Positions 8,748 to 17,123 of a stretch of 64,000 nt of DNA are shown here, piece by piece; the stretch's first letter is position 1, and every line of letters starts with the position of its first letter. A program made the position numbers and the translations under genes. The stretch is from CBDFGS01 sp965247255 (lineage in GTDB: Bacteria > Chloroflexota > Dehalococcoidia > Lucifugimonadales > CAUZJF01). Below the pieces are notes generated by a model that saw only the letters and a program-made list of their open reading frames with translations, made no database searches and was not told the DNA's origin. The stretch lies in assembly GCA_965247255.1 (NCBI GenBank), contig CBDFGS010000009.1, positions 124,001 through 188,000 on the forward strand, given 5' to 3'.

Positions 8748-9599
8748 GTGGCTATCGTCGCGTTGTCCGAACAGCCGTTCAGTGGAGCGACGGAGCTGGC
8801 CCGATCGATTGGGCGGAAGCTTGACTATCGATTGGTGACCCGGGAGCAGGTCATCGAGAAGACCGCCCAATACGGGATCTCGAAGGACCGGCTGGACCGA
8901 GTGCGGCGCAGGCGGCTGGGCATGCTCCATCGAATGGACTTGGAATGGGTCCACTACCTGGTCTTCGCCCGGGCAGCCCTTACCAAAGAGATACGCTCCG
9001 GGAACCTAGTCTATCTCGGTGACAACGGTAGATCTCTGCTCCGTGAAGTGCCGAATCTGCTGGATGTCAGTGTCGTGGCGGATATGGAAAGCCGCGTCGA
9101 CAATCTAATCGAGGGAGCGGACCACGCAATCAGTCGCAAGAAGGCGCGGCAGCTCATCCGAAAGATCGACGCAAAGGAGGCCAGGTGGCACAGGAGCCTT
9201 TATCGAAACGGCCACGGCAGTGTCTCGGAGTTCGATCTTGTCATCGACGTGGGGGTTACTAGCATCCCCGAGGCGTGTAGCCTCATACACACCGCCGTCC
9301 AGCAGCCCGCGTACAAGACCACGCTCACGTCGCTCGATGTAATCGACTTGCTGTCGGTCGCCGCAGAGCTGAGGGCGAGGATTGCAATGAGGCCGGATGT
9401 AGGCGACCGCAACGTTGAGGTGGAGCACAGGGACGGCCTGATCGCAATCACCGGGTCCGTCGGCTCGGCGCAGGAGCTTCACGAAATCAGGGCGTTGCTC
9501 GATCAGCGTCCGGCATCCTCCGCGGATACAGGTCCCCGTGGTCTGACACCCCCCGGCGCAATGAAACGCGCGGCGCGGGGATGGCCCGAGAGTAGGTAG
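8748..9599 (+). CDS. Cytidylate kinase-like family protein with C-terminal BON-like segment
   Basis: About 283 residues. The N-terminal two thirds match the cytidylate-kinase-like family: an opening beta strand and a degenerate P-loop (AIVALSEQPFSGATELARSI), LDYRLVTREQVIE, a central helix-rich lid and an ARQLIRKID helix, ending in EFDLVIDVG and IPEACSLI. The C-terminal about 75 residues (RIAMRPDVGDRNVEVEHRDG, then a GSV turn) look like a BON/OsmY-type repeat. The P-loop lacks the usual G-x-G-G-S-G-K/T core, so kinase activity is doubtful. GTG 8748 was chosen because GGAGAG lies nine bases upstream; TTG 8697 would extend it by 17 residues. It is followed after 11 bp by the transporter gene. 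Confidence 0.7.
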   Translation: MAIVALSEQPFSGATELARSIGRKLDYRLVTREQVIEKTAQYGISKDRLDRVRRRRLGMLHRMDLEWVHYLVFARAALTKEIRSGNLVYLGDNGRSLLREVPNLLDVSVVADMESRVDNLIEGADHAISRKKARQLIRKIDAKEARWHRSLYRNGHGSVSEFDLVIDVGVTSIPEACSLIHTAVQQPAYKTTLTSLDVIDLLSVAAELRARIAMRPDVGDRNVEVEHRDGLIAITGSVGSAQELHEIRALLDQRPASSADTGPRGLTPPGAMKRAARGWPESR

Positions 9600-9610
9600 A
9601 TATCGAAGAC

Positions 9611-11293
9611 ATGGCCGGTAGACAGCAACTAGACGGGGCCTGGGCGGCCAGGACGTGGGTAGAAGCGACGCCTCGTCCGGTGCTGGTCGACCATGGTGGC
9701 CTGAGGGTCCGCAGAACGACAATAGACCTGTTGCGAGGGCGGCCGGGCTACAGGCCCATCGCACTTATCATCGCGGCCTCGTTTCTACTCGTCGTAGCTT
9801 TGATGCCGTTGCCGGGGAGTCTGGTCGATTTGGTAGAGTCGGAGCGTTTTGCCGGCTCCGCTTCGACCGGAGACGCCGAGTTCGGAGCTGCCGTGAGCGC
9901 GGAACAGCGCATCGGCGCCGGCGACCCGGACGGTCCCGTCTCCGGCCGCCAGATCGCCCGCGGCGCAATGATCATGCTGGGGATTCTTTTCGTCGCCGCT
10001 CTACTATGGGGGACCGAGGCGTTGCCGATCGGAGGTACGGTCGCCCTGGTAGCTGTGCTCTTGCTGGCCCTTGGGATCCTTCCTCCGAACGAAGCCGCAA
10101 AAGCCTTTATGAACGACGCGGTATTCTTCATCCTCGGAATCCTGGCCGTCGCCGTCGGCGTGAGCAAGACCGGGTTGGACAAGCGCATCGGCCTTCTTCT
10201 ACTCAGCCGCATCAACAGCGCCGGATCGTTCGCTTTCGTTTTTTTCCCGCTATTTGCGCTGTGCTCGGCGTTCCTGTCGGCGCACGCCCTCGTCGCGCTG
10301 CTAACTCCGGTGATGTTGGGGGTGTACAAGGCGACATGCGCCGCGCAAGGAGTCCGGAAGGACAGGGTCCTGGCGGTCTTCTTGCTCCTTGGGGTGTGTT
10401 TCGCGGCCAATGTTGGCGGTCCGGGCTCCCCTGCGGCGGGCGCCCGAAACGCCGTGATGGTCGGCTTCCTCGCCGACGCTGGAGTACCCATCGGCTTCGC
10501 GGAGTGGATGAAGTACGGACTGCCCCTTGTTCCGGTGCTGGCGCTAACCGTGGGCGCCTACATGTACATCCGCTGTAAGCCGCGGCTGGCCGTCCAGACC
10601 GTAAATCCCGGCGAGGTCGTGAGGCGCGAGGTGGCGCAGCTCACTCGGTTTAGCGCGAAAGAAGCCCTCATGGCGCTGATCCTCGTGGGCCTCGTGATCG
10701 CCTGGATGACGCTTCACACCACGCTCGGAATGGGTGGGGCGACCCTGGCGGCGATGAGCGCGATGTTCTTGTTCCGCATAGTCGTCTGGGACGATATTCA
10801 GAAGGGGGTGGCCTTCGACGTGGTCGGGCTCTACGCCGCCGCCTCCGCCATGGCGGTGGGACTGGGCCTGACCGGGGCGGGACTCTGGCTGGCCAGCGAG
10901 ACACTGAACTTGCTGCCTGGCTTCATGAGCGAGGGGAACGGCCTGGTCCTGGGCGTGAGCATCATCACGGGCACCGTGACCAACTTCATGAGTGATGGGG
11001 CCACCGTCAGCACGCTAGGTCCCTTTGCGTTGCCCATGGCCGAGCTGGGCGACGTGTCCGTCTGGAAGGTTGGGCTGATGGTGTCCTTCTCCTCCTCGTT
11101 CGCCAACGTGCTGGTCGTGGGGACCCCCAACAACGCAATGGTGTTCGCCATGAGCAAAGACCCCGAAACGGGCGAGCGGCTCCTGAGCGTATTCGACTTC
11201 ATTAAATACGGCCTACCCCTGACTCTGCTGCAGATGATAGTCATGTGGGGTTGGGCGCTCTTCGGGTATTGGTCGTTGTTCTCCTGGCCGTAG
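9611..11293 (+). CDS. SLC13/DASS family anion (dicarboxylate/sulfate) symporter
   Basis: A 560-residue inner-membrane transporter with about 12 hydrophobic segments starting near residue 50 (ALIIAASFLLVVALMPLPG). The divalent-anion/Na+ symporter family is shown by LFVAALLWGTEALPIGGTVAL, the conserved NDAVFFILGI segment and the two related hairpin regions VGGPGSPAAGARNA and TNFMSDGATVSTLGPFALP. A further hairpin-like stretch, VVGTPNNAMVF, lies near the C-terminus. Members import C4-dicarboxylates, citrate or sulfate; the substrate cannot be told from sequence. A long cytoplasmic/periplasmic loop (residues about 75-110) lies between the first two membrane segments. It follows the kinase-like gene closely and may be co-transcribed with it. 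Confidence 0.9.
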   Translation: MAGRQQLDGAWAARTWVEATPRPVLVDHGGLRVRRTTIDLLRGRPGYRPIALIIAASFLLVVALMPLPGSLVDLVESERFAGSASTGDAEFGAAVSAEQRIGAGDPDGPVSGRQIARGAMIMLGILFVAALLWGTEALPIGGTVALVAVLLLALGILPPNEAAKAFMNDAVFFILGILAVAVGVSKTGLDKRIGLLLLSRINSAGSFAFVFFPLFALCSAFLSAHALVALLTPVMLGVYKATCAAQGVRKDRVLAVFLLLGVCFAANVGGPGSPAAGARNAVMVGFLADAGVPIGFAEWMKYGLPLVPVLALTVGAYMYIRCKPRLAVQTVNPGEVVRREVAQLTRFSAKEALMALILVGLVIAWMTLHTTLGMGGATLAAMSAMFLFRIVVWDDIQKGVAFDVVGLYAAASAMAVGLGLTGAGLWLASETLNLLPGFMSEGNGLVLGVSIITGTVTNFMSDGATVSTLGPFALPMAELGDVSVWKVGLMVSFSSSFANVLVVGTPNNAMVFAMSKDPETGERLLSVFDFIKYGLPLTLLQMIVMWGWALFGYWSLFSWP

Positions 11294-11329
11294 CCGGACG
11301 CCTCCCTAATTCCCGGGGGGTTCAATTCC

Positions 11330-11479
11330 TCAGTCGACCACCACTCCGCGCGCCTCAAGCTCTGCAATAGTCTCTGGGTCCTGCGACCGGCCTGAAAGCC
11401 TCGCGGGTAGCTGGTGGCCGATCTGGACAAGGAGTGATGCTGCGACCAGCGCCGCCTCAAAGATCAGTCGCCTCGGGCA
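11330..11479 (-). pseudogene. C-terminal gene remnant ending in ELEARGVVVD
   Basis: An open minus-strand reading of about 50 codons with no ATG, GTG or TTG, closed upstream by a stop at 11480-11482. It ends ETIAELEARGVVVD. The same ending (TITELEARGVVVH) occurs at 14411, also on the minus strand, so the two are related remnants on either side of the DUF58/DUF4129 genes. The parent family was not recognised. Confidence 0.4.
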
Positions 11480-11494
11480 TCAGTGGATGTGAGC

Positions 11495-12994
11495 CTAGGA
11501 TGGGTCACTATCGCTGCTACTCGGAGCGCCTGGTCTAGAGGAAACGACGGCGTCAAACATGGAGCGCATTTCAGCGACATCTTCCTCGCTGGCCGGGTGA
11601 TGCCCGTATAGCGCCCGGTTGAACGCGCTCGTGGCCGCCTCGACGAGCCCGGTGGGGAACATTTTTCTGAGCGTCGGCCGGAACTCCGAGGCGGTGTCCG
11701 GGGCTCCTCGCCGAATGTCGTTCTCCTCCGCAACGGTAAGCAGCTCGTAGTACATGCGTAGCGCGCTTACAACTCCCGACGGACCATCCGGGAGACCATA
11801 AACCCTCCGTCGCTTTCGCAGTCGGCCCTTGAGGTTGGGCACGAGCTGGGACAGGAGGTTGGCGAGATGTGAAAGAAGCTCCACTTCCTCACGCACGGAC
11901 TCTCGCTGGGCCTGTCCGGCGGGTCTCCGCATCAGCCTTTGCGTTGATCTCCACATCAGGTATATGGCTAGCAGGATCAAGAACAAGAGGAGCGCCCCGA
12001 AGAACATGTTAAGGAGGCTGCCGAGGGTGTCCAGTTGCGGCTCAGCTGCGACGGCGTCCGTGGACGTGGTCCCCGTTGGCGTGGGGAACTGGAAGAACTC
12101 CGCTTCTTCGCCGGTCGGTTCCGGCGGCTCGAACAACGTGTCCCTCATTCTGCCGATCATCTCGATGAGGAAGGCGATCGGGGAGAGTATGACCAGGATT
12201 ACTCCCCTGAACAGGGCGTAGAGAATAGCGGCGGCGCCAAGCCCCGCCGCCTGAAGTAGGGCTCCAACGGTGAACAGGAGACTCTCCGCTCCTCGGCCCA
12301 CCGGGGAAGCCAGCAACGAATACCACCAGTGAGGCGCTCCAAAGACGAGCCCCGCCCCGGTGACGGCCGCCACCACCGTGGCGATAGCCTTGGGCCAGGT
12401 GCGAGCTTTGGAGGATTCCCGCGACTCCGGCACCAGATGCCCGATGTTCAGGCCCGCCAGGCCTGCTGCGAAGAAGACGAGAATCAACGGCAAGGTGCTG
12501 AGTTGCGCGGGGTTGGTCATGTCGATTAGGGCCGAGAGCCCCAGGACTACTACACCCGCCTTGAAGCTAGTTTCGAGGAGGTTCGTCGGAGACTCGGACC
12601 CGGCGAGGACGATTCCTCTCCACCACAGGAGTAGACCGGTGATGGCGACTGACGTCGCTGTGGCTCTGAATGTCTCCAGCACGGGGTCCCCGAGCATCTC
12701 CGCCATCCAGAAAAGCTCTAACTGGCCCGGGACGACGTGGTAGCCAACAGCCAGGTATGTGGCCGCGACTCCTATGAGCAGCGACAGCAAGTAGGCGCGC
12801 GCGGCCGACCTGATGAGAACGAGCCCCAGAGCAGTGTTTGCCGCGATGGAGAGGCCAAATATCGCCACGACCGACGTCCAGCCAAGGGGGCTGTCGGTCC
12901 GGCCGATCGCTAAGCCCACCACGCCCAGCGCGGCGTATACCCACGAGCTCTCCGACAGCACGATGGCGACGAGGAGTAACCTACGCTGTGACAC
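11495..12994 (-). CDS. DUF4129 multi-pass membrane protein
   Basis: A 499-residue membrane protein with about nine or ten hydrophobic segments in the first 370 residues. A cytosolic/extracytosolic C-terminal DUF4129 domain follows (GPSGVVSALRMYYELLTVAE, PTLRKMFP, FNRALYGHHPASEEDVAEM). DUF4129 domains commonly form the C-terminus of transglutaminase-like proteins next to DUF58 and MoxR; here the transglutaminase core is absent. The start was set at GTG 12994 because GGAGG lies five bases upstream; the reading also allows TTG 13012. It overlaps the DUF58 gene by 14 bp, so the two are translated together. Confidence 0.82.
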   Translation of the reverse strand: MSQRRLLLVAIVLSESSWVYAALGVVGLAIGRTDSPLGWTSVVAIFGLSIAANTALGLVLIRSAARAYLLSLLIGVAATYLAVGYHVVPGQLELFWMAEMLGDPVLETFRATATSVAITGLLLWWRGIVLAGSESPTNLLETSFKAGVVVLGLSALIDMTNPAQLSTLPLILVFFAAGLAGLNIGHLVPESRESSKARTWPKAIATVVAAVTGAGLVFGAPHWWYSLLASPVGRGAESLLFTVGALLQAAGLGAAAILYALFRGVILVILSPIAFLIEMIGRMRDTLFEPPEPTGEEAEFFQFPTPTGTTSTDAVAAEPQLDTLGSLLNMFFGALLLFLILLAIYLMWRSTQRLMRRPAGQAQRESVREEVELLSHLANLLSQLVPNLKGRLRKRRRVYGLPDGPSGVVSALRMYYELLTVAEENDIRRGAPDTASEFRPTLRKMFPTGLVEAATSAFNRALYGHHPASEEDVAEMRSMFDAVVSSRPGAPSSSDSDPS

Positions 12995-14264
12995 GTTGGG
13001 CCTCCGCCTCAAGGAAGGTCAGGTGGTCGCGGATGCTGTGGAATATGACTCCGTCGGGTAAGTCGGCAAAGTCCTTCCCGCCAACGTACACCACGACCAT
13101 CTTGAAGCCCCGCCTCCTTAGCTCCTGAATCGTGCTCACTAGCTCTGGGGGCAGGAGAGATGTCACACAAACGACAGTCGACCCATAGGGAAACCGCCGA
13201 GCGACCTCGGCGAGTTGCTCGGACATAGGCCCTATGGCGAAGGCCCCGCTGGTGAACGGCCGAATTGTCGCCAACGCGCCCAGGACGACCCCGACGTGGT
13301 CCGGGTCGGTGCTTGGGGGCACCGTTATGGGTGAGCCGGGCCGCATCGGCATGTCGTTGACGTACATCCCCAGGTCGTAACCCCGTTGGCCCGCGTATAC
13401 GGCGATGGATGCGGCCGCGGTGATCACCCTTTCGAGCTCGTCCGGCAAATGGCCGCGCCAGTACGGTACGGTCGTGTCCACGGCTACCGCCAGGACCACC
13501 GTGTACTTCGAGCTCGGGTCGAAGGTGCGGACCTGCAATCGCTGGAACCTCGCTGTCGCCTTCCAGTCCACGACCTTCATCGGGTCCCCCTGCCGATAGT
13601 CACCGATGCCGGACGGCCTCGCGGGGTCTGGAAATATCTCCAGACCTCCCTTCACGTCTCCAAGCGGACTGGCGGACGTTATTCCCAGCTCCTCCAAAGG
13701 GTAGACCCTGGGGTAGACCAGGAGTTCGTCCTGATTCGGTGCAGAGGCCCGCGTGCGAAGAAAACCGAAGGCGTCGCCGCTCTCGATTTCCACCGGGCCA
13801 ATCCGGTATAGACCGCGAGCCCTAGCTTTTAGCCGGTGGGTCCATCGCCTTCGCTCGAACCACGCCATCGAGGTCAGGTGCGTCAGACCGGTGCCACCGT
13901 ATGGAGCCCTGTCATCTCTCTTCACTTCGAGTCCGTCGGGCATCGTGTCGTCCACCCAGACCCACGCCAAAGGCACCGCCTTCTTGTTGGTGAGCGACAC
14001 GGTGATGGAGGTCTCCTCGCCCTCGAAGACACGACTCTCGAGCAGGCGCCGCTCGTAGAACACTTCATAGAGAGACAGCCGATTCCACGCCAAGGAGATG
14101 GCGGTGGACGCCACGCCCATGAGACCGAAGGCGATGACAAGCCCAAGGCCATTAAGGATGCCGGCCAGGAGAATTAGAGCGGAGAAGGGGCCCCAGAACA
14201 CCGGCCACCACCGTCCGGTGGTAGTTGGATTCACGAATGGGATATTGGCGCTCTTGTGCGGCAT
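12981..14264 (-). CDS. DUF58 domain protein (copy 1)
   Basis: 427 residues. Two hydrophobic segments lie near the N-terminus (FWGPFSALILLAGILNGL and LVIAFGLMGVASTAISLAW), followed by a beta-rich region and the DUF58 signature GIGDYRQGDPMKVVDWKATARF at about residues 222-243, then a vWA-like C-terminal half. DUF58 proteins are usually encoded with MoxR AAA+ ATPases and transglutaminases. This copy has only a DUF4129 partner, while a second, complete set lies at 22123-26998. The two DUF58 proteins are divergent, so they represent old paralogues and not a recent duplication. Confidence 0.87.
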   Translation of the reverse strand: MPHKSANIPFVNPTTTGRWWPVFWGPFSALILLAGILNGLGLVIAFGLMGVASTAISLAWNRLSLYEVFYERRLLESRVFEGEETSITVSLTNKKAVPLAWVWVDDTMPDGLEVKRDDRAPYGGTGLTHLTSMAWFERRRWTHRLKARARGLYRIGPVEIESGDAFGFLRTRASAPNQDELLVYPRVYPLEELGITSASPLGDVKGGLEIFPDPARPSGIGDYRQGDPMKVVDWKATARFQRLQVRTFDPSSKYTVVLAVAVDTTVPYWRGHLPDELERVITAAASIAVYAGQRGYDLGMYVNDMPMRPGSPITVPPSTDPDHVGVVLGALATIRPFTSGAFAIGPMSEQLAEVARRFPYGSTVVCVTSLLPPELVSTIQELRRRGFKMVVVYVGGKDFADLPDGVIFHSIRDHLTFLEAEAQRVTA

Positions 14265-14410
14265 CCGCGGATGGGGCGTTTTCTCCGCAGCTTCATGGTG
14301 CTCGTGAGCGTAAGCTTGCGGTGCCGGGCTAGATGATGTTGTCGGTCCCGGCAGTCGCCGTCCTCAGATTAGTCTACTTGGCCGCTCGGGGCCACCATTC
14401 TTCGACCGAC

Positions 14411-14752
14411 CTAGTGGACCACCACGCCACGCGCCTCAAGCTCTGTAATGGTCTTCAAGTCCGCGGTGCGTTCCGGGAGCCAGACCTCGTCTCCTTTACC
14501 TAGACCGGTGTTCTTTAGCAGGGGAGAGAAGTCTTTCGTGCCTGTGCCAAAGACGTGAAGAAGACTGAGTGAGTTCAGGTTTACGAGTGCGATAGCCTTA
14601 CGCAAGAGATCATGGCACGATTCCTTAGCCGCCTGCCTATGACGCCTAGCTATGCGGGATTCCCCTCTGCAGGCATTCTCACTACCAGGCGTATCGGCAG
14701 CGGTCTCCCGTACCACCTTCAGCACCACTCCGTCGAGCTTAGTCACCAACAC
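14411..14752 (-). pseudogene. Composite remnant: NfeD-like OB end plus ELEARGVVVH tail
   Basis: An open frame of 113 codons from a GTG without a good ribosome site. The beginning, KVLVTKLDGVVLKVV, closely resembles the OB-fold end of the NfeD protein in this window (KVMVVETDGVVLKVF, gene at 37764). The remainder (KDFSPLLKNTGLGKGDEVWLP, ending TITELEARGVVVH) is a different, unrecognised sequence whose end matches the remnant at 11330. It is best read as decayed gene pieces; a small real gene cannot be excluded. Confidence 0.4.
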
Positions 14753-14820
14753 CTTCTGGCCCCCTTGGATCAAGTAAAGGGAGCACGTCCTGGATACCGC
14801 AGGACTGTGCCGCTTTTTGC

Positions 14821-15605
14821 CTATTCCTCCAGCGCCTCTCTGAAGATACGGGCGAAATCGTCGAATGTGACGGTGCTGTCGACGTTCTGGCACTCCAGGG
14901 CCGTTGACGGAGTGCCGCGGTCCGTGAAGCGCCACTCCGGGGGCCTGGAGAAGCTCCAGCGGCGTAGGGACCGGTAGTGGCGTGCCAGCAAGGTGTCGGT
15001 GCGGGTATTTCGCGAGCCGCTGGGGTAAGCGAAGTGGGGGGCACGAAGCCCAGGTGCTCGGCGTAGGCCTCATTCGACGCATCGACCTCCGCCAACACGG
15101 CCTCTTCACCTTCCTCGGTCAGGAGCTCGGCCAGCTTCGGGTGCGTCGCGGTATGTGCGCCGATCTCCCAACCGGCGTCGAGCAGCTCCGCAGCTTGGTC
15201 CCAGGTGATGAACGGCTTTTGCACGGCGCCCTCCGTCGAGGTTTGTACCATGGCCGCTCTCCCTTCCGAGGCCGCTGAGGTACTGCCGGAGATCACGTAG
15301 GCGGTCGCGGACATCTCGTACTCCCGCAGGATTGGCAACACGTTGGTGACGGCGTCCAGCCAGCCGTTGTCGAAGTGGAGCGCGGCTGCGTGATCGGGTA
15401 ACTCGGCCGCTCCCGCGAGCCAGTCGACAACCTGGGTCGTGGAGACGACGGCCCAGCCTCCGTCCGCCAGGAGATCGAGGTGCCGTCGAAACTCGGACGC
15501 GGCGATCACCCCCGTCGCCCTATGCTCGGGCAGGCCCGTCAGCGAAGGATCGTAGTCGTCGTAGACGTGGTGGTAGACCAGAATGGGCACGCGCTGGGAG
15601 ATCAT
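14821..15605 (-). pseudogene. Polysaccharide deacetylase (NodB fold), frameshifted
   Basis: The first about 190 codons encode a polysaccharide deacetylase-like protein: VPILVYHHVYDDYDPSLTG, then motif 1 as LHFDNGW (D79, N80) and motif 2 GAHTATHPKL. At a run of six G (15036-15041) the frame changes. Reading on in the next frame restores the family motif HFAYPSGSRNTRTD and ends naturally with FARIFREALEE and a stop at 14821. One base missing in the G run, real or a sequencing error, explains this. Motif 1 normally reads TFDDG; here the second Asp, a metal ligand, is Asn, so activity would be doubtful even if the frame were intact. No signal peptide is seen. Confidence 0.8.
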
Positions 15606-15625
15606 CGCGAGCCGCCAGCCCCGGG

Positions 15626-16942
15626 CTACTGGGTGGCCGCTCCGGCTATCCTGTGTACGAGGTTGTTCTTGAAGTCGGCCAGGTAGATGTGGCCGGCGCT
15701 GTTGACCACAACCGAGACGATAGCGCCGATGGCGCCCGTGCGCACCAGTACCTTCCCTGACTCCACTGTGCTCTCGCTGTCGCCGGCCAGGACCGTCGAT
15801 ATTATTCCTGTTGCGCCGTCGACTCTCCGGACACGAATCCCGCCGTCCGCGATGAACACGTTTCCTTCACCGTCGACGTCGACTCCCGACGGAACGGCGA
15901 GCGCAGCTTCCGCCGCTGGGCCGCCGTCCCCGGCGTATCCGGCTCCGGACGCGTCGACGAGGATTCGTTCGGACGAATACTCCTTGGCCTGCGCCGATGC
16001 AAGATAGAAATTCACACCGCGCTCGGAGTGTTTCCCAATACCGGCGAGGGTGGTCATTACGCCGGTGCTGCCGTCGACGCGGCGGACGCGGTGGTTGTCG
16101 CTGTCGGCGATGAAGAGGTTCCCGGCGCCGTCCACGGCGACGCCTCTGGGCTCGGCCAAAAGCGCCTCGGTGGCAGGTCCGCCGTCTCCTCCGAGTCCCC
16201 GTTTTCCGGTGCCCGCAATGGTGTCGATGAGCCCGGTTCTAGCGTCTACTTTTCTGACGCGGTGATCGGTGACGATATAGATGTTCCCGTCGGCGTCTAC
16301 GCGAACGTCGCTGACGTCGCGTATCATCGCCTCCGTGGCAACCTTTCCGTCACCGAACTCGCCCTTACGAGGGTTGCCGATTCCTCCTCCGGCCACGGTG
16401 GTGATGATGCCGGTAGCCGCGTCGATCCTTCGGACCTTACCGGTCGTATCCTCGAGGACGAACACGTTCCCTGCGCGGTCCACGGCCACGCCCTTGGGCT
16501 CGGAGACGTTGGCCTCCAGCGCCGGCCCGCCATCCCCGGCGGACCTGATCTTCCCTGTCCCGGCGATAGTGGTGATCGTCGCGCTGACGACGTCTACTTT
16601 GCGCACCCGGTGGTCGCTCGAAATGTAAAGGTTGCCTTCACTGTCCAACGCTACGCCGGTGGGAGCGAACACCCCGGCCTCGGCCGCAGCCCCGCCGTCG
16701 CCATCAAACTGCGGCGACCCTGTGCCGGCATAGGTCGATAGCCCAGCCGCCACGGGCTGCGCCGCCGCGGCAGCGGCCGATGGTTGCTGCGGCGCGCCCA
16801 CCGGGGCGACCTCGCTGGGTTCCTCGGCCGCGCCGCACGATACCATCATGAGGAACGCGACGGCGGCCGCAAGAGAGGAACCTGCGACGCGAATCCATCG
16901 TGCGAACAGTATGTCTGGACCGTTGAGTTCAGCTGTGTCCAT
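15626..16942 (-). CDS. NHL-repeat lipoprotein (paralogue of 6763-8049)
   Basis: 438 residues with a lipoprotein signal (AGSSLAAAVAFLMMVSC, lipobox Cys near 36), an Ala-rich linker and a six-bladed NHL propeller. Blades repeat the pattern AGTGxxxxxGDGGPAxEA, then GVAVDxxGNxFIxDxxxxRVRRVDxxTG. The start ATG is well supported by GGAGGTGG just upstream (16944-16955) and by a promoter at 16970-16998. It is divergent from the enolase-superfamily gene and shares a 181-bp control region with it. Role unknown; a surface or periplasmic binding protein is likely. Confidence 0.87.
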   Translation of the reverse strand: MDTAELNGPDILFARWIRVAGSSLAAAVAFLMMVSCGAAEEPSEVAPVGAPQQPSAAAAAAQPVAAGLSTYAGTGSPQFDGDGGAAAEAGVFAPTGVALDSEGNLYISSDHRVRKVDVVSATITTIAGTGKIRSAGDGGPALEANVSEPKGVAVDRAGNVFVLEDTTGKVRRIDAATGIITTVAGGGIGNPRKGEFGDGKVATEAMIRDVSDVRVDADGNIYIVTDHRVRKVDARTGLIDTIAGTGKRGLGGDGGPATEALLAEPRGVAVDGAGNLFIADSDNHRVRRVDGSTGVMTTLAGIGKHSERGVNFYLASAQAKEYSSERILVDASGAGYAGDGGPAAEAALAVPSGVDVDGEGNVFIADGGIRVRRVDGATGIISTVLAGDSESTVESGKVLVRTGAIGAIVSVVVNSAGHIYLADFKNNLVHRIAGAATQ

Positions 16943-16969
16943 TTCCCACCTCCAGTGTCGCCTCGGCCA

Positions 16970-16998
16970 AAGCTAGCACGCAGCGGGCCACCCGTCAA
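16970..16998 (-). promoter_or_regulatory. Promoter of the NHL lipoprotein gene
   Basis: On the minus strand, -35 TTGACG (complement of 16993-16998), 17-bp spacer and -10 TAGCTT (complement of 16970-16975) preceded by TGC. The same layout and -10 sequence are found at 4043-4071. Confidence 0.55.
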
Positions 16999-17044
16999 CG
17001 CGGACCTTTCCGCACTGTCTATCAGATAGTACGCTCCGTTTCGG

Positions 17045-17073
17045 TTGACAGTTCTCCTAGGGCAAGCTATAAC
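17045..17073 (+). promoter_or_regulatory. Sigma70-type promoter of the enolase-superfamily gene
   Basis: A perfect -35 TTGACA (17045-17050), 17-bp spacer, -10 TATAAC (17068-17073). The string GCTATAACGCC around the -10 is repeated exactly upstream of uvrC (33723-33733). Transcription would begin near 17080, about 44 bases before the start codon. Confidence 0.65.
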
Positions 17074-17123
17074 GCCACAGGGGCGCGAACACCACAAATC
17101 TCAGAGCAAGAAAGGAGCTCCGC

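Noticed and set aside
14411..15109. 232-codon minus-strand reading as one protein
   Set aside because: Its first half is a wrong-frame reading of the frameshifted deacetylase; only the last about 113 codons may be gene-derived.
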